Assembly: GCF_963678635.1 (NCBI RefSeq)
Contig: NC_087068.1
Location: forward strand, 7,619,027 to 7,683,026
DNA from: Symsagittifera roscoffensis
Taxonomy: Eukaryota; Xenacoelomorpha; Acoela; Convolutidae
DNA: 64,000 nt
Reading direction: 5' to 3'
Positions within the stretch are counted from its first letter, which is position 1; each line of letters opens with the position of its first letter. Below are positions 8,901-22,622 of the stretch, in pieces. The notes under the pieces were generated by a model that saw only the letters and a program-made list of their open reading frames with translations, had not been told where the DNA came from and did no database searches. The position numbers and the translations under genes were made by a program.

Positions 8901-11824
8901 ACTTCAAGCCTCAGAAGGTAAACGTGAAGAGAGGTTCAACGAACGGACAGGTAGGGGAAGTGGAGATCGGCAAAGAATGGATCTCGAAGGCACATCAGGA
9001 CATGGGCAAACAAGTGACGAGTGATCCATTGGAGAGGAACAAGACGAGGAACACTTCCCGGACGTGGTGGGTGGCCCTCGAAACATTGAAGGAAATGGAG
9101 GACTGCTTGAAGAAGTTGGACAGTGGAATAGCTCGCAGGCGACGCAATTGGGCCACCCAGCAAAAAGCCGAGGTTAATAAGATAGAGATGGCAAGTCATC
9201 TGAAGAGGTCCTGGCAGAGTTTGTTGAAGGATCATTTTGAAGAGGCGATGAGAACATCCTCATCAGCACCGCCACTAATGGCGAATCCCTTCGTTAGAAC
9301 TGCGGGACAATTAATGTTCACCTGGAGTCTGGTGGGAATAGAGTTGGAGACATTGACCTCGTATGACAGGCTGAAGTTGGGAAGCAAGAAGCTAGAGGTG
9401 TATCAGGCACTGATGCAACACGTGGCCAGGGACAATTCAGGCTTGAGCCTGGCTAGAAGAAAAGATGCCACATGTTTCTTGAGATGGACAATGTCAATGA
9501 TGTCTGATAGCACCATCCTGGCATGCCACCAGAGAGCAAGTGGAAGTAAAACCATGGAGAGAAGAGTCTCAACGATCATCTTGAACGTATATCAGAGTAC
9601 AGGAATAGAGAAAGAAGATGGTTCCAGACTATCCTTAGAGAGCCATCGAAAACTGGACGAGGTACGGAGGTTCTCTAATAAGAAGTTCGAGGAAGAACAT
9701 GATGTTCACCGTAACCTGGCCTCGTCAGAACAGTACTCGAGACTCAGTGAGAAGGGGGAAAACCAATATGTGTCTGGAGTGATGGGAATAGCCTACAATC
9801 CCTTCTTAGACTCGGAAGCTGGAGGAGCCCACAGAAACCATGAGGTAGCGGAGCTACTGAAGTTTTGGACAGAAAGAATAATGGAAATAGACGCGGTGGA
9901 AAAAGAGGGGCCGAGCCTGGGCCTGATTCTTGAGAAAACACCAGAGGTGATAAGCATACCGCGCTCAAACAAGAGAGTTGAAGTGAACATGGGCGGTGGA
10001 AATGGCTTGTTAACCACGAACTTGGGAGTGATATGGAAGCTACTAAGACCCTCCTGGTGTCCACATCCCCATGCAAGTCTAATCGAGGAAACCACAGAGC
10101 GAGTGAGGTTAGCACCAACGGAAGATGAAGATCTGGCGAAGTTGAGTGTGCTACATAAGCTAATCACGCCCCAGATGCAAGAGCCAAGCGAAAGGACGAG
10201 CGACCCCGGGTCAGCAAAGAAATTGGAGCCGGGTAGCTGTCTGGATTCGACGTGTGGGAACGGAGAGCACATCTGCGATGGACGGTCATGCGTCAGAATA
10301 CTGTCGTTTCAAAAAGAAGAACTGGTCACTTGGTTCGAAGACATCACAGAAAGGGAGAAAAGTGAAGTGCAAATAATAGCGGAATGTTACGCGAGAACCA
10401 CGGTGAATATGGCGACAGCTCTCGGATTCTTCTCGAGAATGTGTGGTCTGCAGGCACTGGAGAGACTGGAGTCTGAACATCATTTAGTGACGGCGTTGAG
10501 CGTAGAATCATGGCCCGGGGTGTTGCAGGTGACTCAAAAACACATCCGGAGCTGGAAGGTTGGTCTTGAGGCGGAAATGAGATTTCCCATGAGCGAAGCT
10601 TATGGCTTGCCATTGAACGCGAAATCGCTGATAGGGTCAATGATGGCCAACTTGTGCGGAAGTCACTACCCGCTACACATGGCGATGGTGGAAGTGTCCA
10701 GCCAGAGAATACTGGTGGACAAAGCCTTCTCAGTGCCCAAGTGCGTGAGGTTGGCTCGGATGTCGCATCACTCGCATAAGTTGTTGAGAAAAATCAAAGG
10801 GACAGTACCAAAAGAATTGAGAGATGACTTAAGCGAAATCTGGGGAGAAGATCTTCTGAAGTTGGAAAGAGAAAACACGAGCGATCACGAGAGACAAAAC
10901 GTGATCGGGAAACCTGTGGGAAGTACTCCGAACCTGGAAGACAACGACACGATGCACGAGAAAATGATGGAGCTTGAGCCTCTCTTGGAAGCCTCAGGGG
11001 AGCGTAATCTCAGGAGCATTGAGATCTCTCATGGGGAATGCCCATGCCACTGTTTGGCACAAACGGTGTGGTATCCAGATCACAAGAACCTTTGCCTGGT
11101 GTGGGATGTGGAAGAAATTCGGTCGATCGGACTACCGGATCACCGGCAGAAGGTGACGCTCTTAGTAGTGAGTACGATGTTAGCTCTGAGATGGATAGAA
11201 GAGAATATAACGAAGTATCGGGAGGCGACGATGCCAACGGCTGAGTCAATATACGCGATAGACTACAGCAGGAGACTCGAGTTGTTTGAGACTGCGTGCA
11301 AAGTATTCGCCATACCGACGGAAGTCAGGCACGTATGGAGTCGCTTGAGGTACTTTCCATGGTTTCGGGCGACACTGACGTCTTGGTTGTACATGACAAC
11401 GAAAGATCACATGAGAAAACATCAAAAAGAGTATCGACAGTTCCAGGCCGAGATTGGGCCGGAAGCTTTCAAGAGACCCCTGCTAACCCATCGTAATGCG
11501 ATCACGACAGGATGGAAAAGAGTGGGTAAGATGTCTAGAGACAATACCAAAGCGAGGGAGTCGATACTAGGGGAAGACCTGGCGAAGAACGTGAGCTTGA
11601 GCCTGCACAACTCCTTTTGCTTGAACCGAGAAGCTAGGGTGAAGGCACTACCCAACCAAGCAAAGAGATTGCAGGAGCAGAGAGAATGGATGCGATCCTA
11701 TGAACAGCTGAAGGCTTGGGAGGAGATTGTGATTAGTTCCGATGATGAAGAGGAACTGTTGAGACAGTTTGCCGCATCTAGCACTTCAGGATGCAGTACC
11801 TCCAAGGCGAAGAGCACGAGATGA
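2945..11824 (+). CDS. Giant retroelement ORF (2959 aa) with coiled coil and SGNH-hydrolase domain
   Basis: One uninterrupted frame from ATG 2945 to TGA 11822. Visible parts: N-terminal globular stretch; coiled coil at about 147-236 with 7-residue repeats such as ANLDRDQ; SGNH-hydrolase domain at about 405-590 with GDSL (S417), FAGA (G438), VGTND (N466) and DGIH (D560, H563), so the full catalytic set is present. A second, degenerate SGNH-like stretch runs about 835-1010 (AGSDFEG, FAGMND). A hydrophobic segment lies near 1192-1232. An acidic region near 1670-1720 precedes a Lys-rich region with a nuclear-localisation-like KTRKRKRE near 1919. Cys/His clusters occur near 2436-2450 and 2695-2700, and the C-terminus has IVISSDDEEE, a SUMO-interaction-like motif. 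SGNH enzymes hydrolyse esters; the substrate here is unknown. It sits where env usually lies but has no clear signal peptide. Most of the middle I do not recognise. Confidence 0.9.
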   Translation: MADRFWNSVPAVLRKPTLDELYRRLRDLDYTQIDERMAVMLNAILQLEDQGECRESATEAVLMIGYTTEGISNQEQTRWLSWNVDGGVRGFDLARNPGLNNNTEYGAGEFPLPTRPTVRSTSQSSSRVPSMSRMQQTTEAYPDLGVLKKELEKTQKERNKANLDRDQANLDREKVQLERDQAVNERDQALRLLEIQKAEHQQELRVRENVANRDQLKSELERIEQRQRELDAQKGARSNERVVTSSRPESRMEVDEAPRARGRFNLDREAREHMSEGLEVWIPNDVTPSLRNLETQPVRPLMDVVLPGYTPTSTSSGSQVSGASSRLKELGEKLQQQSRERSTRPELPPTWREQPVRNVVIASYKKNTEGNYHRHNRLDWSAELGARRDCFHDAAWVEYLAPPRVPEGAVHLIIGDSLVRVLTQIRSHWQTGVLSFAGAATPQMLATLDMLGMTKVYTVTLMVGTNDVSRGEARKVTRLCDKMSCLLEELRIQMDPILLTVCTVPYNMMFDQHALEMNQKVRSLNKVIRDIHRKSVLPLRLLDIAERMEKKGFPEDTSKDGIHFDRPRGAEWLNDVFQEHINTLEADLLETAQFTLGPPPNPPFLASRALAGRLGPRVDTRDSSRSSQTRLQSATPMESEEVTSSTPPSSAISSVVVAESKRENKSMETARLRYPEKVKELDLESLECRQELAETLGIERVSHEDLNRHHCVDWLKAHEAHFSRAKLMETTDLTGIPTKTIMGPINYRPLKLLGSPGLIAEPPKHRTSIARIRLATPAQLKVVDKLLNPGGTGLPDAAYEGSKLAEDPRYGKPCGSTQLAKTLAIYDRADPAAARVVIVAGSDFEGTSPKLFWPETLIYSLPGAELNQMLTLVVAIKSEMPCEPELLLFAGMNDHLHAMGLLEQLKGDEIPTSRKIWEAIQALFAAMNEVQENVVSRFGSKTKVVFTTSPGYANMPPALQFVYAVLILIAEGSEWRILMAAPNRELEPSSLRLRKSELAAAWADISHALRGFYGLADILIVLDEVLLLEISNFARQLKFIPVIGDDHPAISKLTASLWFRSMDVKITNSTSKSRGPSNERRNVAETEKQLGSLKYRLTQENGWWPFLTPRLENATNKTREEAPLLVKQVWSFLEKQLELAEVRDMTVARFVSAANEVTIAGFWREHAKGELKTRRDYEILKFLSPCWEKEFLAGVFGTTATIFGAIVQEILGMPISLLLALYLVYPRYLFNMGPAYMFSRGVETLRVDGYLALVLLTHGELVSFHRLMEYGEPLSMGRVHTSIETSSYKCAAGLKTLLVQYLMMQNRYMTGEDENPTSREEWEKANRGMPLLTDLCLAMRSDPMGIIRGLEEVVTCIYGPAVTYAFPDPLVITYRHSVTHLSLISVLDGTALNWCQQEVLRARMSNTVLFGKVKDAEMMVCNFRGQMQCRMGGKREGPIEMYPKFWNLNPLTADGREVLRIPAWKECFALVKRELEAIMEKEILPATMPEFPTVRRMTLGMNSPLVVPSIMAKMMTEETQRHFTDGWDPLFIGYTAAVYFHISEMKVNSWTTQAKKSRGSQPPGYEVRKVLRTLEKEGLENMLPIWHDGRMIVMEGHVALVDEMKFATRKYKAPYGLEQVEVTQEGTELDAAGQLHVALTEYKKLDPTTPSPLSVDTPGDKRSGPVEDRFKRILERRRNESEEESMDETLSEAGEDMEVGNTPEPGPSGEELTTQELLKDLSEENWADTATPPLNPSPRKNLELPLAGETFNMGMLLLSSEEREKNTFEGNRDIFLGSLEDDAWQEFLGEFNREVGSETTLDKFKKELWDAVVRFGEPLLIGTGLDEKARKELLNKLVELRNVRSKTRKEKCEDSSTLKQKTVDKMVDDIKRDKVGTSNMIKSTNILKARAGGRQELEGVDGEVESMMIATTPSSRDVKTRKRKREVEGWGSPSVDAVSEGNLRETAPIVLARCKTAAYKNSSELRKPLEVEKEIEVSTSSTSEEDFKPQKVNVKRGSTNGQVGEVEIGKEWISKAHQDMGKQVTSDPLERNKTRNTSRTWWVALETLKEMEDCLKKLDSGIARRRRNWATQQKAEVNKIEMASHLKRSWQSLLKDHFEEAMRTSSSAPPLMANPFVRTAGQLMFTWSLVGIELETLTSYDRLKLGSKKLEVYQALMQHVARDNSGLSLARRKDATCFLRWTMSMMSDSTILACHQRASGSKTMERRVSTIILNVYQSTGIEKEDGSRLSLESHRKLDEVRRFSNKKFEEEHDVHRNLASSEQYSRLSEKGENQYVSGVMGIAYNPFLDSEAGGAHRNHEVAELLKFWTERIMEIDAVEKEGPSLGLILEKTPEVISIPRSNKRVEVNMGGGNGLLTTNLGVIWKLLRPSWCPHPHASLIEETTERVRLAPTEDEDLAKLSVLHKLITPQMQEPSERTSDPGSAKKLEPGSCLDSTCGNGEHICDGRSCVRILSFQKEELVTWFEDITEREKSEVQIIAECYARTTVNMATALGFFSRMCGLQALERLESEHHLVTALSVESWPGVLQVTQKHIRSWKVGLEAEMRFPMSEAYGLPLNAKSLIGSMMANLCGSHYPLHMAMVEVSSQRILVDKAFSVPKCVRLARMSHHSHKLLRKIKGTVPKELRDDLSEIWGEDLLKLERENTSDHERQNVIGKPVGSTPNLEDNDTMHEKMMELEPLLEASGERNLRSIEISHGECPCHCLAQTVWYPDHKNLCLVWDVEEIRSIGLPDHRQKVTLLVVSTMLALRWIEENITKYREATMPTAESIYAIDYSRRLELFETACKVFAIPTEVRHVWSRLRYFPWFRATLTSWLYMTTKDHMRKHQKEYRQFQAEIGPEAFKRPLLTHRNAITTGWKRVGKMSRDNTKARESILGEDLAKNVSLSLHNSFCLNREARVKALPNQAKRLQEQREWMRSYEQLKAWEEIVISSDDEEELLRQFAASSTSGCSTSKAKSTR

Positions 11825-11953
11825 ATGGGCAAATCGGATGGATCTTGAGTCTTGAGAGGGAAGGGGGGCTTGAGCGTGGATCCGAGTGAAACTTGGATTC
11901 ACGAAAAAGAAATTTTAACAAAGCAAATATTGTTACTAATATACTATATTTAT

Positions 11954-11961
11954 TATATAAA
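11954..11961 (+). promoter_or_regulatory. TATA-like box in the candidate LTR
   Basis: TATATAAA about 85 bases into the presumed LTR, in the right region for U3. The surroundings are AT-rich, so a chance match is possible. Confidence 0.3.
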
Positions 11962-12840
11962 TCGAAGTGCTGCATGACAATTTCCTGATTGAATAGGACA
12001 AAAGAGATTTTAAAATGATTGGCTTGAAAAGCGAAAATTCAAGGGTGCAGGTGTATGCAGATTTTGGTTGCTGTTTAGCAATAGTGTGAAAATTTTAAAT
12101 GGCTGTGAATTTTGGGGTGTAGATAAGCTTAAATCTGCTGCAAACTTCTGTAAATGACCACTGGCACTGTATCTTGAGCAACACTCGGTTTTTCTGGGAC
12201 TCACTGGCAGAAGACAGCGCGCGATGAGGACATCGATCTCGAGTCCGGGGAGTATGTGCCAGTCGGTCATATTTGGAAGTTTGACCTTGAGAGAAGCAAA
12301 AAACACTTGATTTTGGAGTGAAATTTAATTTTTCAAAATTTCGAATGGAACCTGTCATGCACGATTTTCTCGCGAGAACTGAAAATCAGAAAAAGAGATC
12401 AGAACAATTTCAGAACAATTGAGTCGAAAACGCGGGAAAGTCGCAAGAAAAAGCAGTAGGAAATTGCTATTCGCAATTTCCATCACTATAATAATCGAGA
12501 GTAGAGCTGTCCCATCTGTGACAGAGACGAGAGCATTCCCTCGAATTGGATTATAACGACTGGAGTATTATTCGGAACTGGACTAGAGTGAACCTTCGGT
12601 GGAAAGGTGGACAGCTTGAGTGTCCTAATGGTTCACAAGAAAACTATTGTCTAGAGTATAAACTCGTTCTCATTGTTAAAACTATAAAACATTAGACTCA
12701 TTTAGTTACGTTATTTAATTCTTGAGTTAGTTACCGACTGGATTATTTCCCACTTCTTGAGCGTGCTACTATGTGAGTACAAATTTAAATTCCTAGAGTG
12801 TGTTTTATAATTGTTATGTTGAGGTAAGGCGAGTTTTAGG

Positions 12841-12863
12841 TTGATCCATCTGAAATGGATCAA
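12841..12863 (+). other. Perfect hairpin in the candidate LTR
   Basis: TTGATCCAT and ATGGATCAA form a perfect 9-bp stem around a 5-base loop. It ends 14 bases before the AATAAA at 12877, a position where a structured R-region element would not be surprising. Confidence 0.6.
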
Positions 12864-12876
12864 AGTTCCACTGTCT

Positions 12877-12882
12877 AATAAA
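12877..12882 (+). terminator. Polyadenylation signal, probably of the retroelement
   Basis: AATAAA preceded by the hairpin and followed by a G/T-containing stretch. It is about 1 kb after the giant ORF stop and 630 bases before the coronin start codon, on the + strand. Confidence 0.4.
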
Positions 12883-13506
12883 AAGTAACTTAACGGATTG
12901 TTCCAACCCGGTTTTTAACGGCGTTCATGTATTTTGGGTATCTAGAGACCTAAGTATGGGGACGTTTCTAATTCTAGAGTGGGGGGATATTTTAGTAGTA
13001 GCCTTTAAGCTGTAACGGGTCGTAGTCTCATGTCACAAGCGAACCGAACTGGCTCCGACCGTTCTTGAGGTAGAAAAACACAAGAGATAGTGTCCCTGAC
13101 CCTTGAGCCAGTGGTTATAGGGCCTATTTTTCTTAAGCCTCATGTGTGACTGCAGTAGACGAATGTTACATTAATAGTGCACTGCAAATTCCTTTTTTCA
13201 AGCGCAAGTGGACTATAATTGTTCAACCGACAATTAGCGACGATAAACTTGTTGTCTACATGCCCTGAGCTTCTGAGTGTACTTAGAAAATATGTTAAAA
13301 ACTCTCAGTAATTTGTGGTTAAGTTTAAAAAATTGTTAAATAATAATTGTTACATGATTTAAGTAAGCGGGAGTAATTTTAGTAAGCGGCGTTAAATTTT
13401 TGCTTTGATTTTGCCCGGTTTCATTTTGCTCTTTAATTTAAAAAGAGTAAATTAAACATGAAATTTTTGATTGATGAGTGACAAATTATTTTTATTAAAG
13501 AGTAAA

Positions 13507-19698
<6,192 letters not shown>

Positions 19699-20172
19699 TC
19701 GCTGATGATGATGTTGACAGTTATCAAGCACACGAAAAGAAGCAGGCGTTTGAAAAACAAGTCAGTTGAATGTCACTTGAGTTAATTCCAATTTGAGAAA
19801 GAGTCTTGAACAGCAAAGAAACCATTGAAAAGTAATCGTATTTACACTCCTATGAGCAGTTTGACTATATTTATCAACAAGAAGAAATAATTGTTAATGT
19901 AATGGATTTGGATGTCTCTGATGCCTTGACAAAACCAAAGTGACTTCTTAATTTTTCAACCTTCAGCTGTATGTCAATGTTGGCGTCTGTCTCGTTTCGC
20001 ATGCCGGTCTTAATTCGTGAGTTTGAGTCGCATTTTATTGAGTGATTGTAATTGGTCGGAATTCCAGTCTTTGTAACTTGCTCAGCGGCGCTTTCGCCGG
20101 TCTTTTGTAGTGTAATTTTTTAATTTATAAGTGTTTTCTCTCCGATTTACAAACAACCAACAGAAAAGATGC

Positions 20173-20178
20173 AATAAA
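20173..20178 (+). terminator. Possible polyA signal of full-length coronin
   Basis: AATAAA 475 bases after the coronin stop codon, followed by a GT-rich stretch (GTTGCGTGTC). Confidence 0.45.
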
Positions 20179-21954
20179 TTGTTGCGTGTCATCAGGTATG
20201 CTCATGTTTTTCGAGCGCATTAGTTTATGATGGCTGCTTTTGATATCCATGAATTGCAATGCACTTGTGCTCAGTCAATGTTATTCAGTACAATTACAAC
20301 AAACAATCGCTGGCTTAATTTATTTTGTCATAGATATTTTTAATTTTTGTAAAGTCAATTTAGTAAACCCTACTCTTATAATGTATTAAATTTAATTTCA
20401 TATGAATGTCCTTTCCTCACACGCCATTTTGGCTGGTCAAGTTTTGAATGCAATCAAGTTATGAGATGAAGTTATGAACTACCTGAAATTATGAGATGAA
20501 TCAGTGTTTGCAGTGTTAAACAAAAAAATATTAGGAGAAATTTAGCACCTGTCTTTTCCTGCTTCTTAGCTCTCGTTTTCCCCCTTAATGAGTGCTTGAT
20601 GACCTGACCTGACCTCTTAGTTTCTGTGCTATTATAGAGAGATGTAAAAGTTTGGACAGACAAAATGAATTTAAGAAAGAGCTAGCTGCAGTTTTGAACG
20701 GAAAATTGAATTTTCATTGGCTTTGACATTGAGTGTGTCTGCAAAACTAGCTTTTAATGCTACCTTTTTCAGAAATAGGGTCATTGCTTTTGTTAATTAG
20801 TTTGTCTTAACTTTTACAACTTATCAAACTGCCAAACTTGAAGGTCAAGTGTTGTGCTGTACTGTGCTGCATCCATTCCCAATTCTCTCACCCTCCCCCC
20901 ATGCTTTTCAAGATCCACCCTCACCCCAAGTTTCACAATCAAATCTGGTCAAATTTATCTTTTTTATTTGTAACCAACTCGCTCGCTTTCTGATTTGGAT
21001 GTTTTAACGCAAGTAGTGTTTGTGCAGTAGATAGAATGAAACACACAAAAAGTAATTTGACCGGACGACCTTGAATGTATTAAGACCATCAAATAAGACC
21101 CGTCCCCTTTTTCTATAAAAATGAATGGATAAAAATTAGTTACTTCGCTACTTCACCTAAAACAGTGAACGACATTAATATAAGTATTCCATTTCCTCCA
21201 TCTTTTCAATTATCAAATAGTGAATTCATGCAAGGCGGATGGACAATTTAAAACACAAGTGAGTGGCAACGGGATAGTCGAAATAAAGTACTGCAGAATA
21301 ATCTCGTTTGAAATTGGGGCTCTGTAGAGAATTGAAAGAGCAAAATTGAGCTACACGTGAAGCTAAGATGTTTCTTAGATGGGTGTTTGCATTCTTTTTT
21401 GGTTCTTTTGATGCCTGAAAAAATAAAATTAAATAGAAACATTACTCAGCATTAAAACTTAATTTCGAAAAAAAAATCTGAAATAGCACTGAAGAAAGCT
21501 AAAGTTTTAACTCTGGTGGAGCTGGCAGAACAAATGTTACAAATAAAACTTTTTCCAATGTAATTCGCTCAGTTATTTGAACATATTTTCGTGCTAAGTT
21601 GATTTAGCGTTAATATCTGAGCAGCATGAAATATACTGCCTGGTATTAACACTTGAAGCATGAAAGAGCGAGTTGTTAGGAGTCCTTGTTCAAATTTCGG
21701 CTCGGTCGCGGCAAATTGAAGGTTTGAAGCCGCGGTATGGAGCCGCGAAATTGGCTTATTAATTTTCGGCTTAATTAATATCGACTTAGTGGCCTCTTAT
21801 TGCGTCGTTACGTCCGAAAAAGTGCTCGTGTATGAGCTCCTAGGGGAAAGGGACTTAACATTTTTTATAAACTAAAATTTTTTTGAATTTCTTTTCGGCA
21901 TGTGTTTTTTCGGCTTTGTTACCGCATGGTAATATTAAATTCAATCACAATCAA

Positions 21955-22033
21955 CCAATCTGGCGTAGAGGTAAAAACAACTGCTTGAGACGGCAAAGAT
22001 TTGCGGTTCGAATCCGGCCGGGCCCTTTTTTAA
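21955..22033 (+). repeat. tRNA-derived SINE-like unit
   Basis: A-box TGGCGTAGAGG and B-box GGTTCGAATCC are both excellent pol III matches about 35 bases apart, followed by a T run (TTTTTT). The flanks do not form a tRNA acceptor stem, so a SINE head is more likely than a tRNA gene. Confidence 0.55.
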
Positions 22034-22609
22034 GTTTAAGTTCCTTTTTCTACTATCGTCCGTCAGTTTATTTTTGTCGGCTGTTTTGGTAGCTCGATGG
22101 TTCAGCTTTATTTCAAGTTAATTGTAACCCCAGTGCTTGAGGCGACAATGATCGGGAGCACAAAGCTCTTTATAGAGTTTTTTATGGTGCAGCCAGTTTT
22201 GTTCCGGATATTTTGCGCTTTTGTTGCAATTTTTATTGACAAAAACGATTTTTGAGTTTTTTGTTTGATTTTCATAGTTATTCACATTTGAATCGATTTG
22301 CTCAGCTTCGCCTCTGTGCTCAATTTTCTTTTGTTCTGAAAATAATGATTTGTCTTAGAAAAGCTTTTTATGAAGATTTCATTAAGTTTGCGCGCGTCAG
22401 ACAATTTTAAAATTGAACAGTCAATTGTCCTAGGAGAAACTAGACATGTAGTCCGTTATGAGGTATAGAGACGGATTGTTCTGCGAGTCTAAGTTGAGAA
22501 TAAAATTTGGTGTCTATTAAATCTGCCGACAAATAAAGATATTTACGCGATTTGAAATAAATGAACCGCTCATTGAGGGTACCTTTTGTACCTGTTCAGA
22601 GAGTTAGGT

Positions 22610-22622
22610 GTTATTTTTAGGT
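22610..22622 (+). promoter_or_regulatory. Acceptor-like site immediately before the VPS16 ATG
   Basis: TTATTTTTAG ends at 22620, two bases before ATG. It fits the 3' end of a 5'UTR intron or a trans-splice acceptor. A second AG occurs near 22606. Confidence 0.45.

Larger units (their letters stand above)
1..13200 (+). mobile_element. Giant Ty3/Gypsy-type LTR retrotransposon, 3' portion
   Basis: Two long frames on the same strand, a pol-type integrase frame and a 2959-codon frame, are followed by about 1.3 kb of noncoding DNA with LTR-like signals (purine tract, TATA-like box, AATAAA). The 5' LTR, gag, protease, RT and RNase H would lie left of the window, so the whole element probably exceeds 16 kb. 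The interior is visibly GC-richer than the flanking AT-rich introns and has no frame-breaking mutation over 11 kb, which suggests a young insertion. The right boundary is approximate: without the 5' LTR I cannot define the terminal repeat. The hexamer CTTGAG recurs throughout and stops near 13110, which supports an end around there. Confidence 0.85.
11825..13200 (+). other. Candidate 3' untranslated region and 3' LTR of the retroelement
   Basis: A polypurine tract (GAGAGGGAAGGGGGG, about 11854-11868) lies 30 bases after the giant ORF, as expected just before a 3' LTR. If so the LTR would start near 11870. It contains a TATA-like box (TATATAAA, 11954-11961), a hairpin at 12841-12863 and an AATAAA at 12877. 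TCTTGAG heptamers continue to 13063. The inner end of the LTR cannot be fixed without the 5' copy. Confidence 0.5.
19699..22622 (+). other. Coronin-VPS16 intergenic region
   Basis: The 5' part is the coronin 3'UTR and contains an AATAAA at 20173. From about 20200 to 21600 I see nothing beyond AT-rich sequence. From 21640 to 22330 there is repeat-derived DNA including a SINE-like head (21955-22033) and a CTTCGCCTCTGTGCT repeat end near 22308-22322. The last 290 bases before VPS16 must hold its promoter; no TATA box is obvious. Confidence 0.6.

Noticed and set aside
8086-8907. 273-codon open frame on the minus strand inside the giant ORF
   Set aside because: Serine/leucine-rich antisense reading of a Glu/Lys-rich + strand protein; no domain and no independent start context.
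13471-13506. Upstream ATG for coronin giving twelve extra residues
   Set aside because: The ATG at 13507 places the conserved SKYRHVF at the usual distance from the N-terminus, and the extra stretch looks like intron or UTR sequence with an acceptor-like end.
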